Part shown: piece after piece, positions 18,601-27,131 of the stretch
Layout of the letters: every line of letters starts with the position of its first letter
How positions within the stretch are numbered: position 1 is the stretch's first letter
Assembly: GCA_020112395.1 (NCBI GenBank)
Contig: JACCEK010000002.1
Coordinates: forward strand, 62,001 to 126,000
Direction: 5' to 3'
Origin: Aerococcaceae bacterium DSM 111021
GTDB taxonomy: Bacteria; Bacillota; Bacilli; Lactobacillales; Aerococcaceae
DNA length: 64,000 nt
The notes under the pieces: model-generated
The model's input: only the letters and a program-made list of their open reading frames with translations
Told to the model about the DNA's origin: nothing
Databases searched by the model: none
Program-made: the position numbers and the translations under genes

Positions 18601-18806
18601 GGAATCGAGGCGGTTAACCGGCATATGGAATCTGGTATGACGGGAATCGAGTGGTTAACCGGCATATGAAATCTGGTATGACGGGAATCGAGCGGTTGGC
18701 CGGCATATGGAATCTGGTATGACGGGAATCGGGCGGTTGACCGGCATATGGAATCGGGTATGACGGGAATCGGGCGGTTAACCGGCGTACGGAAATTGGT
18801 TTGGTG
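18601..18806. repeat. Tandem array A: five units of about 41 bp
   Basis: Units begin at 18601, 18643, 18684, 18725 and 18766; the first has one extra G, and the last is degenerate. Each starts GGAATCG, contains the palindrome-like CGGTTAACCG core, and ends TGGTATGACG. The units abut with no spacers. GC is far above the flanks. The array fills most of the azlC-M20 gap; frames that cross it lack ribosome-binding sites. Confidence 0.9.
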
Positions 18807-18851
18807 ATAATAGCCCAATCCAATTAACCCCGCCAATCTATTTCTCTAGAA

Positions 18852-18881
18852 TAAAAAGAAGCCAGACAACGAGTCTAGGCT
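18852..18881 (-). terminator. Terminator after the M20 peptidase
   Basis: Minus strand AGCC-T-AGAC pairs with GTCT-GGCT (18878-18881/18873-18876 with 18860-18867), one bulged base, followed by TCTTTTTATTC. Confidence 0.65.
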
Positions 18882-18894
18882 CCAATAGCTCTTA

Positions 18895-20061
18895 TTAGTA
18901 TGCAATAATACCGCTGACTGCTAATACTGCTTTACCGACTAATGAATCTAAATCAGCTTCTTCTTCCATTGTGTGCGCGCCTGAACCAATAATGCCCATA
19001 CTACATAAAGTTGGTACTCCAGCAACTACACCAAGTGAAGCATCACTTACACCTTCGCTTTTATTTTTAACTAATGGTCCATAACCGCACTCAGATCCAA
19101 CTTTAATAAAATGGTCTGCTAATTGACTTACTTCCAGTGTAAACTCCATCGCATCTAGAAATGACTCTACCGTATAACGGGAAGTGGTATCTTGTATGTG
19201 TGATGTCGTAACAATATTTTCTAGGTCACGAAGAATCTCATCTTTTGTAGCTTGATTTGAAAAGCGAATAGCGATATTAGCTTTCGCATAGGCTGGTATG
19301 GTATTCGTACTTACGCCCCCTTCAATCAAACCACAGTTAATCAGTTTACCGCGCTGGATATCAGTCTTGGATTCCAATTCAATAATCTTATATGCTAATT
19401 CGACAATTGCACTGCGCCCAATAGTTGCTCCGCCTCCTGAATGCGCCCCAATCCCATCCACTTCTAACGTAACCATCGCCCCACCTTTTCGACTCACTCC
19501 CAGGTGTTGGGCTTCGGTTGCAGGTTCAAAGTTTAACATCATCGCAGCTCCCTTCAGTTCTTCTAACATCACTTGGCGGGTATTGGAATGACGGTGTAAA
19601 GTTTCCTCATCTCCTATAAAGAGCATTTTAACTGGATGCTTTTTATAGCCTAAATGAATGAGTGCTTTCAATGTGTAAAGAGCAATAACTAAGCCACCTT
19701 TCATATCGGATATTCCAGCTCCTCTAGCAAAGCGGTCATCCATGTACTTGAAGCTGTGTTCACTTAAGACACCAGGTTGAAAGACCGTATCCATATGACC
19801 ACTCAATACAATAGGCTTATCACTTTCAACTCCTTCTGGCTTGTATACACTCACAATTGTATTACCTGCGCGTTCCATTTCAATAATTCGGGATTCTAGT
19901 CCTAGTTGATCGAACTCCCTTTTAAACACCTCAATGATCGCATCAATTCCTTCTGGTTGTTCTGGCCCACTTTCAATATTTACGAGCTGTTCAAGTAGCG
20001 TTACCATGGTACCGTGTTGTTGAGACATATAATCTGATATTTGTTTGTATAGTATTTTCAT
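18895..20061 (-). CDS. M20-family metallopeptidase (carboxypeptidase G2-like)
   Basis: This 388-residue cytosolic enzyme shows the two-zinc M20 site: His89 and Asp91 in LSGHMDTVF, Asp119 in GISDMKGG, Glu152-Glu153 in IGDEET, and a C-terminal His in GSGAHTMEEEAD. The central dimerisation domain begins near GVSRKGGAMVTLEV. The family cleaves C-terminal amino acids, often glutamate, or deacylates amino acids. It starts 10 bp after the OppA-like gene, so the pair forms an operon controlled by the structured leader at 21722-21918. Together they suggest uptake and cleavage of a peptide-like or folate-like compound, which is inference. Confidence 0.85.
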   Translation of the reverse strand: MKILYKQISDYMSQQHGTMVTLLEQLVNIESGPEQPEGIDAIIEVFKREFDQLGLESRIIEMERAGNTIVSVYKPEGVESDKPIVLSGHMDTVFQPGVLSEHSFKYMDDRFARGAGISDMKGGLVIALYTLKALIHLGYKKHPVKMLFIGDEETLHRHSNTRQVMLEELKGAAMMLNFEPATEAQHLGVSRKGGAMVTLEVDGIGAHSGGGATIGRSAIVELAYKIIELESKTDIQRGKLINCGLIEGGVSTNTIPAYAKANIAIRFSNQATKDEILRDLENIVTTSHIQDTTSRYTVESFLDAMEFTLEVSQLADHFIKVGSECGYGPLVKNKSEGVSDASLGVVAGVPTLCSMGIIGSGAHTMEEEADLDSLVGKAVLAVSGIIAY

Positions 20062-20071
20062 TTAATCGCTC

Positions 20072-21682
20072 CTAATCTATGTAAACATCTTTGAATTGAA
20101 TGACTCCAATAGTGTCCATCTCCATGTTATGCACATTATCTTTAACGACATATGCATTTGTATAAAAATACAAGGGGATAATCGGCATGGCATCCATAAA
20201 TATTGCTTCAGCTTCTAATAATAACAATTCTCGTTTTTGAATATCTTTTTCAGATTGTGCTTCCTGGACTAATCGCTGGTAATTCTCATCTTCCCATCCC
20301 GTATGATTACGTCCATTACTCGTCGAGTAATACTGTTCTATAAATGATGCGATATCTGAGTATTCATACCCTTCACCGCGACGTCCTAATTGATAATCCA
20401 ATTGACTCATATTGGATAAGTGAACTTGAAATTCCGTCGTTTCAATTGTTACATCAATGCCTAATTCTTCAATCCAACCTGCTTGAATAAACTGGGCTAC
20501 CGCTGAATGTTCCTCACTTACATTTGTTGACATAGATAGTTGCAAGTCACTTGGTTGATTCAAACCTAATTCTTCCAACCCTTTTGCTAAATACTTTCGC
20601 GCCTGATCAAAATCAGCGTCCTCAATATAAGCTTGGTCTTGAGTGGCATTCGTCGCTGTTGGACCCACAATCCGAAGTGCAGGGGTTTGACCTGCTTTCG
20701 TTACATTCTCAATGAGCCCTTGACGATTCACAGCCAACGCGAGCGCTTTTCGAATGTTGACATTCGATAAATGCGGGTCATTAATGTTCATCGCATAATT
20801 ATAAAAAGCCGCCATATCTGACACTTTTAATTCTCCAGATTCTTTATGAATATCAATCATCTCTGGCGAAATAGTATGGAATGGCATACCTAAGTAATCC
20901 AAATCCCCATTTAAGTACATTGTATTCGCAGTCGTCATTGATTCTACAATTTGAACGTGAATCGTCTCCAATTGGACTGATTCACTATCCCAGTACGTCG
21001 GATTCTTCGTTATTGTGTAATCACTTTGATGATTCCATTCACTTAACATAAATGGTCCGTTATTTAAGAATAACTCTCCAACCTCTTGTCCCCACTCTGA
21101 ATTCTCTGCCACAATATGCCTAGGGACAGGATATAGCTCAGGTAATCTACCCGTATACTCTAAAAACTGTGGTGTCGGCTGGTTTAATGTTACTTCCAAT
21201 GTCAAATCATCCACTGCTATTATTTTGACATCATCTGCTACTCCCTCCCCTTGATGATAAGCTTCTGCACCTTCTATCATGTAAAGCTCAAAGGCTCCTG
21301 GGGAAGCCGTCTCTGGGTTCAAGACTCGTTTCCATGCATATTCGAAATCCTCTGCTGTTAAAGGAGTCCCATCACTCCAAGATGATTCTCTTAAGTGAAA
21401 CGTATAAGTTAATAAGTCCTCACTCACATCCCAACTCTCTGCAATCCCTGGTTCAACATTTCCTTGGATTGTTGGACGCGTCAATCCGTCAAAGATATTC
21501 GCGATTAGTGCAATAGAATTTTTATCAGTTGCTAAGCCGGGATCAACAACAGGTTCATTCGCTGTTGCTAAATTTAGTGTCTGTTTCGATTCAGTCGCTG
21601 TTGTTTGATTCGACGAAAAAACTGAGATAACCAATCCAATCAACATGAATAAACTTACTGCATAAGCTATTTTACGTTTCAT
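20072..21682 (-). CDS. OppA-like substrate-binding protein lacking a lipobox
   Basis: This 536-residue SBP_bac_5 protein is of the oligopeptide/nickel-binding class (EPVVDPGLATDKNS, SWDVSEDLLTYTFHLRE, DFEYAWKRVLNP). It has an N-terminal signal with a hydrophobic stretch (AVSLFMLIGLVISVF) but no Cys after it: the expected lipobox position reads VFSSNQTTATES. It should therefore be secreted or membrane-anchored rather than lipidated, unlike usual Gram-positive binding proteins. No permease or ATPase gene is adjacent. An M20 peptidase gene follows by 10 bp. The ATG has GAGGGTGG upstream and lies behind a long structured leader. Confidence 0.85.
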   Translation of the reverse strand: MKRKIAYAVSLFMLIGLVISVFSSNQTTATESKQTLNLATANEPVVDPGLATDKNSIALIANIFDGLTRPTIQGNVEPGIAESWDVSEDLLTYTFHLRESSWSDGTPLTAEDFEYAWKRVLNPETASPGAFELYMIEGAEAYHQGEGVADDVKIIAVDDLTLEVTLNQPTPQFLEYTGRLPELYPVPRHIVAENSEWGQEVGELFLNNGPFMLSEWNHQSDYTITKNPTYWDSESVQLETIHVQIVESMTTANTMYLNGDLDYLGMPFHTISPEMIDIHKESGELKVSDMAAFYNYAMNINDPHLSNVNIRKALALAVNRQGLIENVTKAGQTPALRIVGPTATNATQDQAYIEDADFDQARKYLAKGLEELGLNQPSDLQLSMSTNVSEEHSAVAQFIQAGWIEELGIDVTIETTEFQVHLSNMSQLDYQLGRRGEGYEYSDIASFIEQYYSTSNGRNHTGWEDENYQRLVQEAQSEKDIQKRELLLLEAEAIFMDAMPIIPLYFYTNAYVVKDNVHNMEMDTIGVIQFKDVYID

Positions 21683-21721
21683 CTTTCCACCCTCTATTAT
21701 TAATATTCAATTCCAAAGAAA

Positions 21722-21918
21722 AACCCGCCTAGAAAAAATCTAAGCGGGTTCTCTGAAAATAGATAATAATAGACTATTATCCTATAAACTCGCATAGATT
21801 TTTAAATCTATGCAAGCATGACGAATCAAGCTTCACACAGATGGAGTCGTACTCCACCAGAAGCTTACTGTAAATGGATTCAATTGTAGATGTGTTAGAG
21901 AATTCATTTGGATTCGTC
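21722..21918 (-). promoter_or_regulatory. Riboswitch-like leader with attenuator
   Basis: In the RNA (minus strand), P1 pairs 21911-21918 with 21820-21827 (8 bp). It encloses P2 (21900-21909 with 21872-21881, 9 of 10 pairs) and P3 (21860-21866 with 21828-21834, inner stem 21851-21856 with 21842-21847), making a three-way junction. A hairpin follows (21804-21813 with 21792-21801). A 12-bp terminator stem (21739-21750 with 21722-21733, one G-U) with a T-rich tail ends 40 bases before the ATG. Strand 21791-21803 can instead pair with 21734-21746 (12 of 13), which would destroy the terminator. No known aptamer or T-box consensus is recognised. Confidence 0.65.
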
Positions 21919-21942
21919 CTTTCCTTGATAATTGTTAATTAC

Positions 21943-21970
21943 AATATACCATGTATTATTTAATTAACAA
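21943..21970 (-). promoter_or_regulatory. Promoter of the leader / OppA-like operon
   Basis: Minus strand TTGTTA (21965-21970), 16-bp spacer, then TGG-TATATT (21943-21948) with an extended -10. The predicted start near 21936 is about 20 bases before P1. Confidence 0.65.
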
Positions 21971-21989
21971 GGATTATACTCATTAAATT

Positions 21990-23324
21990 TTAATATAGGA
22001 ACGCTGAAACGATTAAGACAGCAATTAATGCGAGCAAGTGCCCACCATTTATTATAATAAATTGATGTTTGAATCCACGTCTAATTGATAAACCTGTTAA
22101 GTTATTGAACGTAATCGTTACACCAGATTGTGGCACTGCCGTTAATGTCGCTGATGCTATAACAGCAACTCGGTGAATAAGTTCAGGACTGATTCCCATT
22201 TCTAAGTAATTAGGCGCAAAACTTTCCATTACAATACCTAACGCACCAGAAGATGATCCCGTTATACCTGCGAGTAATGATGATGCGACAGCTAAGCCGA
22301 TAATAGGATTACCGGGTATAGCCATAATCATATCTTGGATGATAGCGAATCCTGAAGCACTTGTTAAAACTGAACCAAATGCCACTGAACTTGATGTAGA
22401 GAATGCTGGCATGACCGATCCAGCAGCACCATTACTAAGAACAGTATTTTGAGATTCTATATATTTATTGTATAACAAAGCACTTAGAATAATAGCTACA
22501 GTCAATGCAATCAAGATTATATGTGGTACTTTACTAAAGATTAAAATAATCGCGATTAAGCTAATGATCGGTGTTAAACTAAGCATGACACTTGGCAAAT
22601 TATCTTCATTCACTTCAACCTCTTCTGCCATTTCGACTTGCTTACCTTCACCTAAATAACTATAAAATGTTTCATTTTTTCGAACACTTTTATTTAATTC
22701 AAACTTCATGTAAAGCAATCCGAACAAAATCATGACAACTGTTGCTACGATACTCAAGAGAGGAGCAGATGTTAATGTTGTTCCTAAAGCAGTCGTAGGG
22801 ACGGCGTTTTGAACAGATGGTGCTCCAGGTAACATTGACATAGTAAATGTCGCCATACCGAAGAATAATGGAATCGGGAATAGTTCCCAGTTAATATCCA
22901 TTCGTTTGAATATCGGTCTAGCTAATGGTACAAGCGCGAACATCACCACATACAAACTAATTCCACCATAGGTTAATATAGCAGCAATCGATGATAGCGC
23001 TACCATTACTGCGTATTTATTTTTAAGCCCAACTTTGCTTAAAATAAAATTAGCAATGGAGATCGTTGCATTACTCTTCTCCATATACTGGGCTAATATC
23101 GCCCCCAACAAGAAGATAGCAAAGTTATTAATTAAGAAGCCAGCTAACCCAGCCATATAAGATTGTTCTGGTCCTATTAGACTAGCAAAAATATCCATCC
23201 GATTCGTTAAAATAACGATTAATGTGGCAAGTGGAGCCGCAATAACAATATGTAAACCTCTAACAGCCATCACAATAATAGCTATAATTGCAACTACAAT
23301 ACCTAAAATTCCTAAGATTTCCAT
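21990..23324 (-). CDS. GntP-family permease
   Basis: This 444-residue protein has about 12 to 13 membrane spans with the GntP/citrate-type layout: ILGIVVAIIAIIVMAVRGLHI at the start, GGISLYVVMFALVPLARPIF, an acidic cytosolic loop near 230-245 (EMAEEVEVNEDN), and the C-terminal half with GITGSSSGALGIV and VPQSGVTITF. The family carries gluconate and C4-type or hydroxy acids with protons. As last gene of the acyl-CoA degradation operon, it probably imports the acid substrate, for example a short-chain or 3-hydroxy acid. That assignment rests on context. Confidence 0.85.
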   Translation of the reverse strand: MEILGILGIVVAIIAIIVMAVRGLHIVIAAPLATLIVILTNRMDIFASLIGPEQSYMAGLAGFLINNFAIFLLGAILAQYMEKSNATISIANFILSKVGLKNKYAVMVALSSIAAILTYGGISLYVVMFALVPLARPIFKRMDINWELFPIPLFFGMATFTMSMLPGAPSVQNAVPTTALGTTLTSAPLLSIVATVVMILFGLLYMKFELNKSVRKNETFYSYLGEGKQVEMAEEVEVNEDNLPSVMLSLTPIISLIAIILIFSKVPHIILIALTVAIILSALLYNKYIESQNTVLSNGAAGSVMPAFSTSSSVAFGSVLTSASGFAIIQDMIMAIPGNPIIGLAVASSLLAGITGSSSGALGIVMESFAPNYLEMGISPELIHRVAVIASATLTAVPQSGVTITFNNLTGLSIRRGFKHQFIIINGGHLLALIAVLIVSAFLY

Positions 23325-23350
23325 CAGAAACCTCCTTATTTAGTTTTCAA

Positions 23351-23397
23351 AACAAGCAGGGATTGAAGAGTCATATCTATATCAACCCCTATTTGTT
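23351..23397 (-). other. Intercistronic hairpin before the GntP gene
   Basis: AACAA/TTGTT (23351-23355 with 23393-23397) and GGGATTGA/TCAACCCC (23359-23366 with 23382-23389, one G-U) form a nested stem in the 121-bp gap. No T run follows, so message processing or stability is more likely than termination. Confidence 0.4.
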
Positions 23398-23445
23398 CTA
23401 ATTAAAATTAAACGCATCATGTTACCTTCATATTCTATGAATTAC

Positions 23446-24957
23446 TTAAACTTTCTGTCCTTCAACTGCTTCTAGAATCATCTTAGTAATTTTAGGTTTG
23501 TCGATTTTACCAACTGAATTTCTCGGAAATTCATTGAATTCTAAGTAAAACTTTGGAACCTTATGTACTGCTAATCGAGTCTTGCAATACTCTGCTAGGA
23601 TCATTGCTGCATCTACACTCGGTTCATTGAGTATGACAGCTGCAGCTACAGATTCTCCCCATTTTTTATTAGGATATCCTACAACTATGACATCATGAAT
23701 CAGTTGATGTCGAATCACGACCTCTTCTACTTCAGATGGGTAGACATTTTCCCCACCAGTAATTATCATTTCTTTTTTTCGACCAACAATCGAGTAATTT
23801 CCCTCTTCATCCACTTTGGCAAAGTCACCTGTTCGGACGTAGTGTTTGTAAAATGCTTCTTTTGTAGCTTCTTCATTATTCCAGTACCCGCTAAACGTAT
23901 GATTTCCAGCGATTAGTAACTCACCAATTTCACCCGGAGCTACCTCTTCATTTGCTTCATCAACGAGTAAAATATCACTAAACATAATGGGTTTTCCAAC
24001 AGATCCTCTTCTTGTAGAAGCTTCTGCTGGTGCTATCCAAAAATTATTTGGTCCAGCTTCTGTTAAACCATATGAATCAATCAAAGGTAAATCGGCATTA
24101 TTAAAAGCATCATAGACATCACTTGACATCGGTGCGCCTCCAGATACAAATAAATCAACTGATGTCATCTCAGAGATATCTATTTCTTGTGTATTCATTA
24201 AATCATAGTACATTGTTGGAACCATGAAAATTTTCGTTGGTTGATATTCTTTCACTAACTCAAAAGTGAGTGTTGCTTCAAATGTCGGCTGAATAATAAG
24301 CTCACCTCCAGCCATTAACAGCGGTGTAACCAAGCTAAATAATCCGGCTGTATGGAACATAGGCGTGATTGTTATCGTTCGATCATCTTTCGTTATTCCC
24401 CAACTTGGTAAAGAATTCAATGCATTGCTAATCATAGCTCGGTGACTAATCATAGCCCCTTTCGGCTGCCCTGTTGAACCACTTGTATAGATAATAACTG
24501 CCGGATCTTCTTGTTGAACTGGATAATTTCTGAATTCTGTTGTCTTATCATTATTTACGATAATGTCATATTTAACACTATCCACGTCAATCAATCTAAA
24601 GTGTTCCGTTTGATAATAAAATGGATATCTAAAGTCTGACTCATATGCAACGATTACTGGTTGATTATCATTAAGTATAGACATTAATTCATTTTCTTTT
24701 AATCGCCAATTTATAGGCGTAAATATCGCGCCTAGTTTAGTACAAGCAAAGAGAAAATCTAGATGACTTATACTGTTTTGAGCAATGAGAACTACCCGAT
24801 CACCGTATCCTACATCTTGTTGTCTTAAATACGCAGCTAAGTTAACCGCTCTTTGATTTAACTGTTCATAACTCCATTTTCTATTAAATTTCGGATCCAC
24901 AACAGCATTTCGGTTTGGTGTTAAATTTGCTCTTCCAGCTAACCAATCAATTTTCAT
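23446..24957 (-). CDS. Acyl-CoA synthetase, AMP-forming
   Basis: This 503-residue ANL-superfamily ligase activates a carboxylic acid to its CoA thioester using ATP. Motifs are the P-loop YTSGSTGQPKGA (157-168), SYGLTEAG, YVRTGDFAKVDEEG, and the hinge and A10 region GRKKEMIITGGENVYPSEVE with a final NSVGKIDK carrying the catalytic Lys. Substrate length cannot be read from sequence; the pathway context suggests a short- or medium-chain acid. It lies 35 bp after fadN in the same operon. An o-succinylbenzoate ligase role is unlikely here. Confidence 0.88.
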   Translation of the reverse strand: MKIDWLAGRANLTPNRNAVVDPKFNRKWSYEQLNQRAVNLAAYLRQQDVGYGDRVVLIAQNSISHLDFLFACTKLGAIFTPINWRLKENELMSILNDNQPVIVAYESDFRYPFYYQTEHFRLIDVDSVKYDIIVNNDKTTEFRNYPVQQEDPAVIIYTSGSTGQPKGAMISHRAMISNALNSLPSWGITKDDRTITITPMFHTAGLFSLVTPLLMAGGELIIQPTFEATLTFELVKEYQPTKIFMVPTMYYDLMNTQEIDISEMTSVDLFVSGGAPMSSDVYDAFNNADLPLIDSYGLTEAGPNNFWIAPAEASTRRGSVGKPIMFSDILLVDEANEEVAPGEIGELLIAGNHTFSGYWNNEEATKEAFYKHYVRTGDFAKVDEEGNYSIVGRKKEMIITGGENVYPSEVEEVVIRHQLIHDVIVVGYPNKKWGESVAAAVILNEPSVDAAMILAEYCKTRLAVHKVPKFYLEFNEFPRNSVGKIDKPKITKMILEAVEGQKV

Positions 24958-24992
24958 TGCAACGAATCCTCCTTATTTTATTTTTTATACAT

Positions 24993-27041
24993 CTATTTAA
25001 ACTGACTGAAATCTGCGCGTTTTCCAGCAATCGTTGCTTTTAAGCCTACTAAAGCTTCTTCAGATTTAAATATGTCAGATAAGCGTGATAATTCATAATC
25101 GATACCATCATCAATGGATAATTTAGTTTGCTCATCAATAATATGTTTAATTTCTTTAACTGAATTTGGTCCTTTATAACCAATCGTTTTCGCAGTCTTT
25201 TGTGCAAACTCTTCAGATACACCATCAGCAGCTTCACCTGCTAATGTTTTTTCAATATTTTCATCCGAAAAGGCTGTTAGTATTTCTTGGTAATCTGTAG
25301 GTATTTCACGATCAGCGTACTTATCAAATTGTCCTGCTTCAACTAAATCGCTAATCGTTTGGTTGATTTCAGCTGGCTTCACTAAACTAGATACAATTCC
25401 TAATTCATGAGCTTGCTGAGCTGTAATACCGCGTCCTGTTAATACATAGTATTTAGTTAATTCTTTACCTAAATGTTTATTGAATCGTAACATTCCACCA
25501 TAACCTGGATAAATTCCTAAACCACTCTCTGGGAATCCGAATGAACCTTTATCTGTTGCGATAATAGCTTGGGTAGATAATGCTAATTCAGAGCCCCCAC
25601 CTAGTGATAAACCATCTAAAATTGTAATCGTTAATTTGTCAGATGTTTCCATACGACGGAACAATTTGTGTCCTTTTGCTGTAAATTCAACAATATCTTC
25701 AACTTTATCATTCACTGCTCCGTCAAGGAAGAACTTCAAGTCGGCTCCAGCTACAAATGCTTTCCCTGCACCACGGAATACGATGGCTTTGACGCTCTCA
25801 TCTGCTTCAGCTTTATTGAATGTATCTTCTAATTGTCCAACAACTGTAGGGTTCAAAGCGTTCATCGCTTCAGGACGATTGATTGTAATCGTTGCAATGC
25901 CATCAGCCACTTTATAATCGATAAAATTGAAGTCGAATGGCTCATCCAATTCTGCTTGCTTACTTAATATTCCAGCTACTGGGAAACCAGGTCTAGAATC
26001 GCTTAATTTTTTTACAATATCGTAAATGTACTTAACACCGTATTTATTTGCTAATTGGAATGGACCTGTCTTCCATCTAAGTCCAACAACAGCTCCACGG
26101 TCCGTATCTTCAATCGAAGCGACCCCTTCATCAACTAATGCCGTTGCTGCACCAATCGATGTTGCTAACAAGCGTTCTGCAATGATATCGAATTTAGATT
26201 CATCCACTTCACCATCTTCCACATCCCAGAACTCATTCGCTTCTACTTGGTCAGCTAATGTTTTTGGTGGAGAATAGAATTCACTAATTTCTGCAGCTAA
26301 AGTATTAGCAGAATGATACGCAATTGGAATACCAGAAGCATTCATTAAAGTGAATGGTCCCATACCGATTTTGAATGTTTTCTCTGCTGCTTTATCGATC
26401 GTTGCTTTATTTGCTACACCTTCTTCATATAAGCGTACACTCTCGGTTAACCAAGGTACGAAAAATCGGTTAACTGCGAAACCAGGTGAATCCTTTACAA
26501 CGATCGCTGTTTTATTATGTAAATCTGCAAACTTATTAGCAATCGCTACTGTTTCTTCACTCGTTCCATCATGTGAGATAATTTCTAACAAACGATTCTT
26601 AGCAGGATGGAAAAAATAATGCATTCCAATAAAACGATCAGGTCGGTTCGTCACTTTAGCTAAATCCCGAATATAAAAACTAGATGTGTTTGAACTCAGA
26701 ATTGCTTCCGGTTTACAAACTTCATCCAATTGTTTCAATACAGCAGTCTTAACGTCCATATTTTCAAATACTGCTTCAACTATAAAATCTATGTCTTTTA
26801 AATCATTATAATCTGTTGTTAGTGTAATTAAATTCAACGTCTTTTCTACATACGCTTCATTAAATACACCACGTTCAATTCCTTCATTCAGCATGTCTTT
26901 AATCTTTTGAAGTCCATTTTCTACTTGCTCTTGAGTCACATCCACTAAAGTTACTGGGATACCTTCTTGAGCTATTTTTTGAGCAATCCCTGACCCCATT
27001 GTACCGGCACCGATAATCGCAGCTGTAAATTTCTCACTCAT
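24993..27041 (-). CDS. fadN: 3-hydroxyacyl-CoA dehydrogenase / enoyl-CoA hydratase fusion
   Basis: This 682-residue bifunctional protein has the domain order of Bacillus FadN. An NAD-binding 3-hydroxyacyl-CoA dehydrogenase domain (about 6-185; GAGTMGSGIA, MHYFFHPAKN with catalytic His) is followed by the C-terminal dehydrogenase domain (to about 370), then a crotonase domain (about 376-680; NRPEAMNALNP, KAFVAGADL and GLSLGGGSELAL forming the oxyanion hole). It performs the hydration and second oxidation steps of beta-oxidation. At 682 residues it is shorter than the roughly 790-residue Bacillus protein. It is followed by the ligase and preceded by fadA in one operon. Confidence 0.9.
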   Translation of the reverse strand: MSEKFTAAIIGAGTMGSGIAQKIAQEGIPVTLVDVTQEQVENGLQKIKDMLNEGIERGVFNEAYVEKTLNLITLTTDYNDLKDIDFIVEAVFENMDVKTAVLKQLDEVCKPEAILSSNTSSFYIRDLAKVTNRPDRFIGMHYFFHPAKNRLLEIISHDGTSEETVAIANKFADLHNKTAIVVKDSPGFAVNRFFVPWLTESVRLYEEGVANKATIDKAAEKTFKIGMGPFTLMNASGIPIAYHSANTLAAEISEFYSPPKTLADQVEANEFWDVEDGEVDESKFDIIAERLLATSIGAATALVDEGVASIEDTDRGAVVGLRWKTGPFQLANKYGVKYIYDIVKKLSDSRPGFPVAGILSKQAELDEPFDFNFIDYKVADGIATITINRPEAMNALNPTVVGQLEDTFNKAEADESVKAIVFRGAGKAFVAGADLKFFLDGAVNDKVEDIVEFTAKGHKLFRRMETSDKLTITILDGLSLGGGSELALSTQAIIATDKGSFGFPESGLGIYPGYGGMLRFNKHLGKELTKYYVLTGRGITAQQAHELGIVSSLVKPAEINQTISDLVEAGQFDKYADREIPTDYQEILTAFSDENIEKTLAGEAADGVSEEFAQKTAKTIGYKGPNSVKEIKHIIDEQTKLSIDDGIDYELSRLSDIFKSEEALVGLKATIAGKRADFSQFK

Positions 27042-27131
27042 ATTCTCACTCCTATAATTTTGCCTCGCTATTTATTTTTAAAATATATAGTTTGACCCTC
27101 TATTCGAAAGCCAAACTAATATAGCGCTTGA

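Noticed and set aside
18567-18836. Pro/Arg-rich ORFs across array A
   Set aside because: They exist only because the repeat lacks stops in some frames; no ribosome-binding site and no matching protein features.
21683-21989. T-box leader for the OppA-like gene
   Set aside because: The conserved T-box segment (GGGTGG-NACCGCG form) before the terminator is missing; GGGTGG occurs only as the ribosome-binding site.
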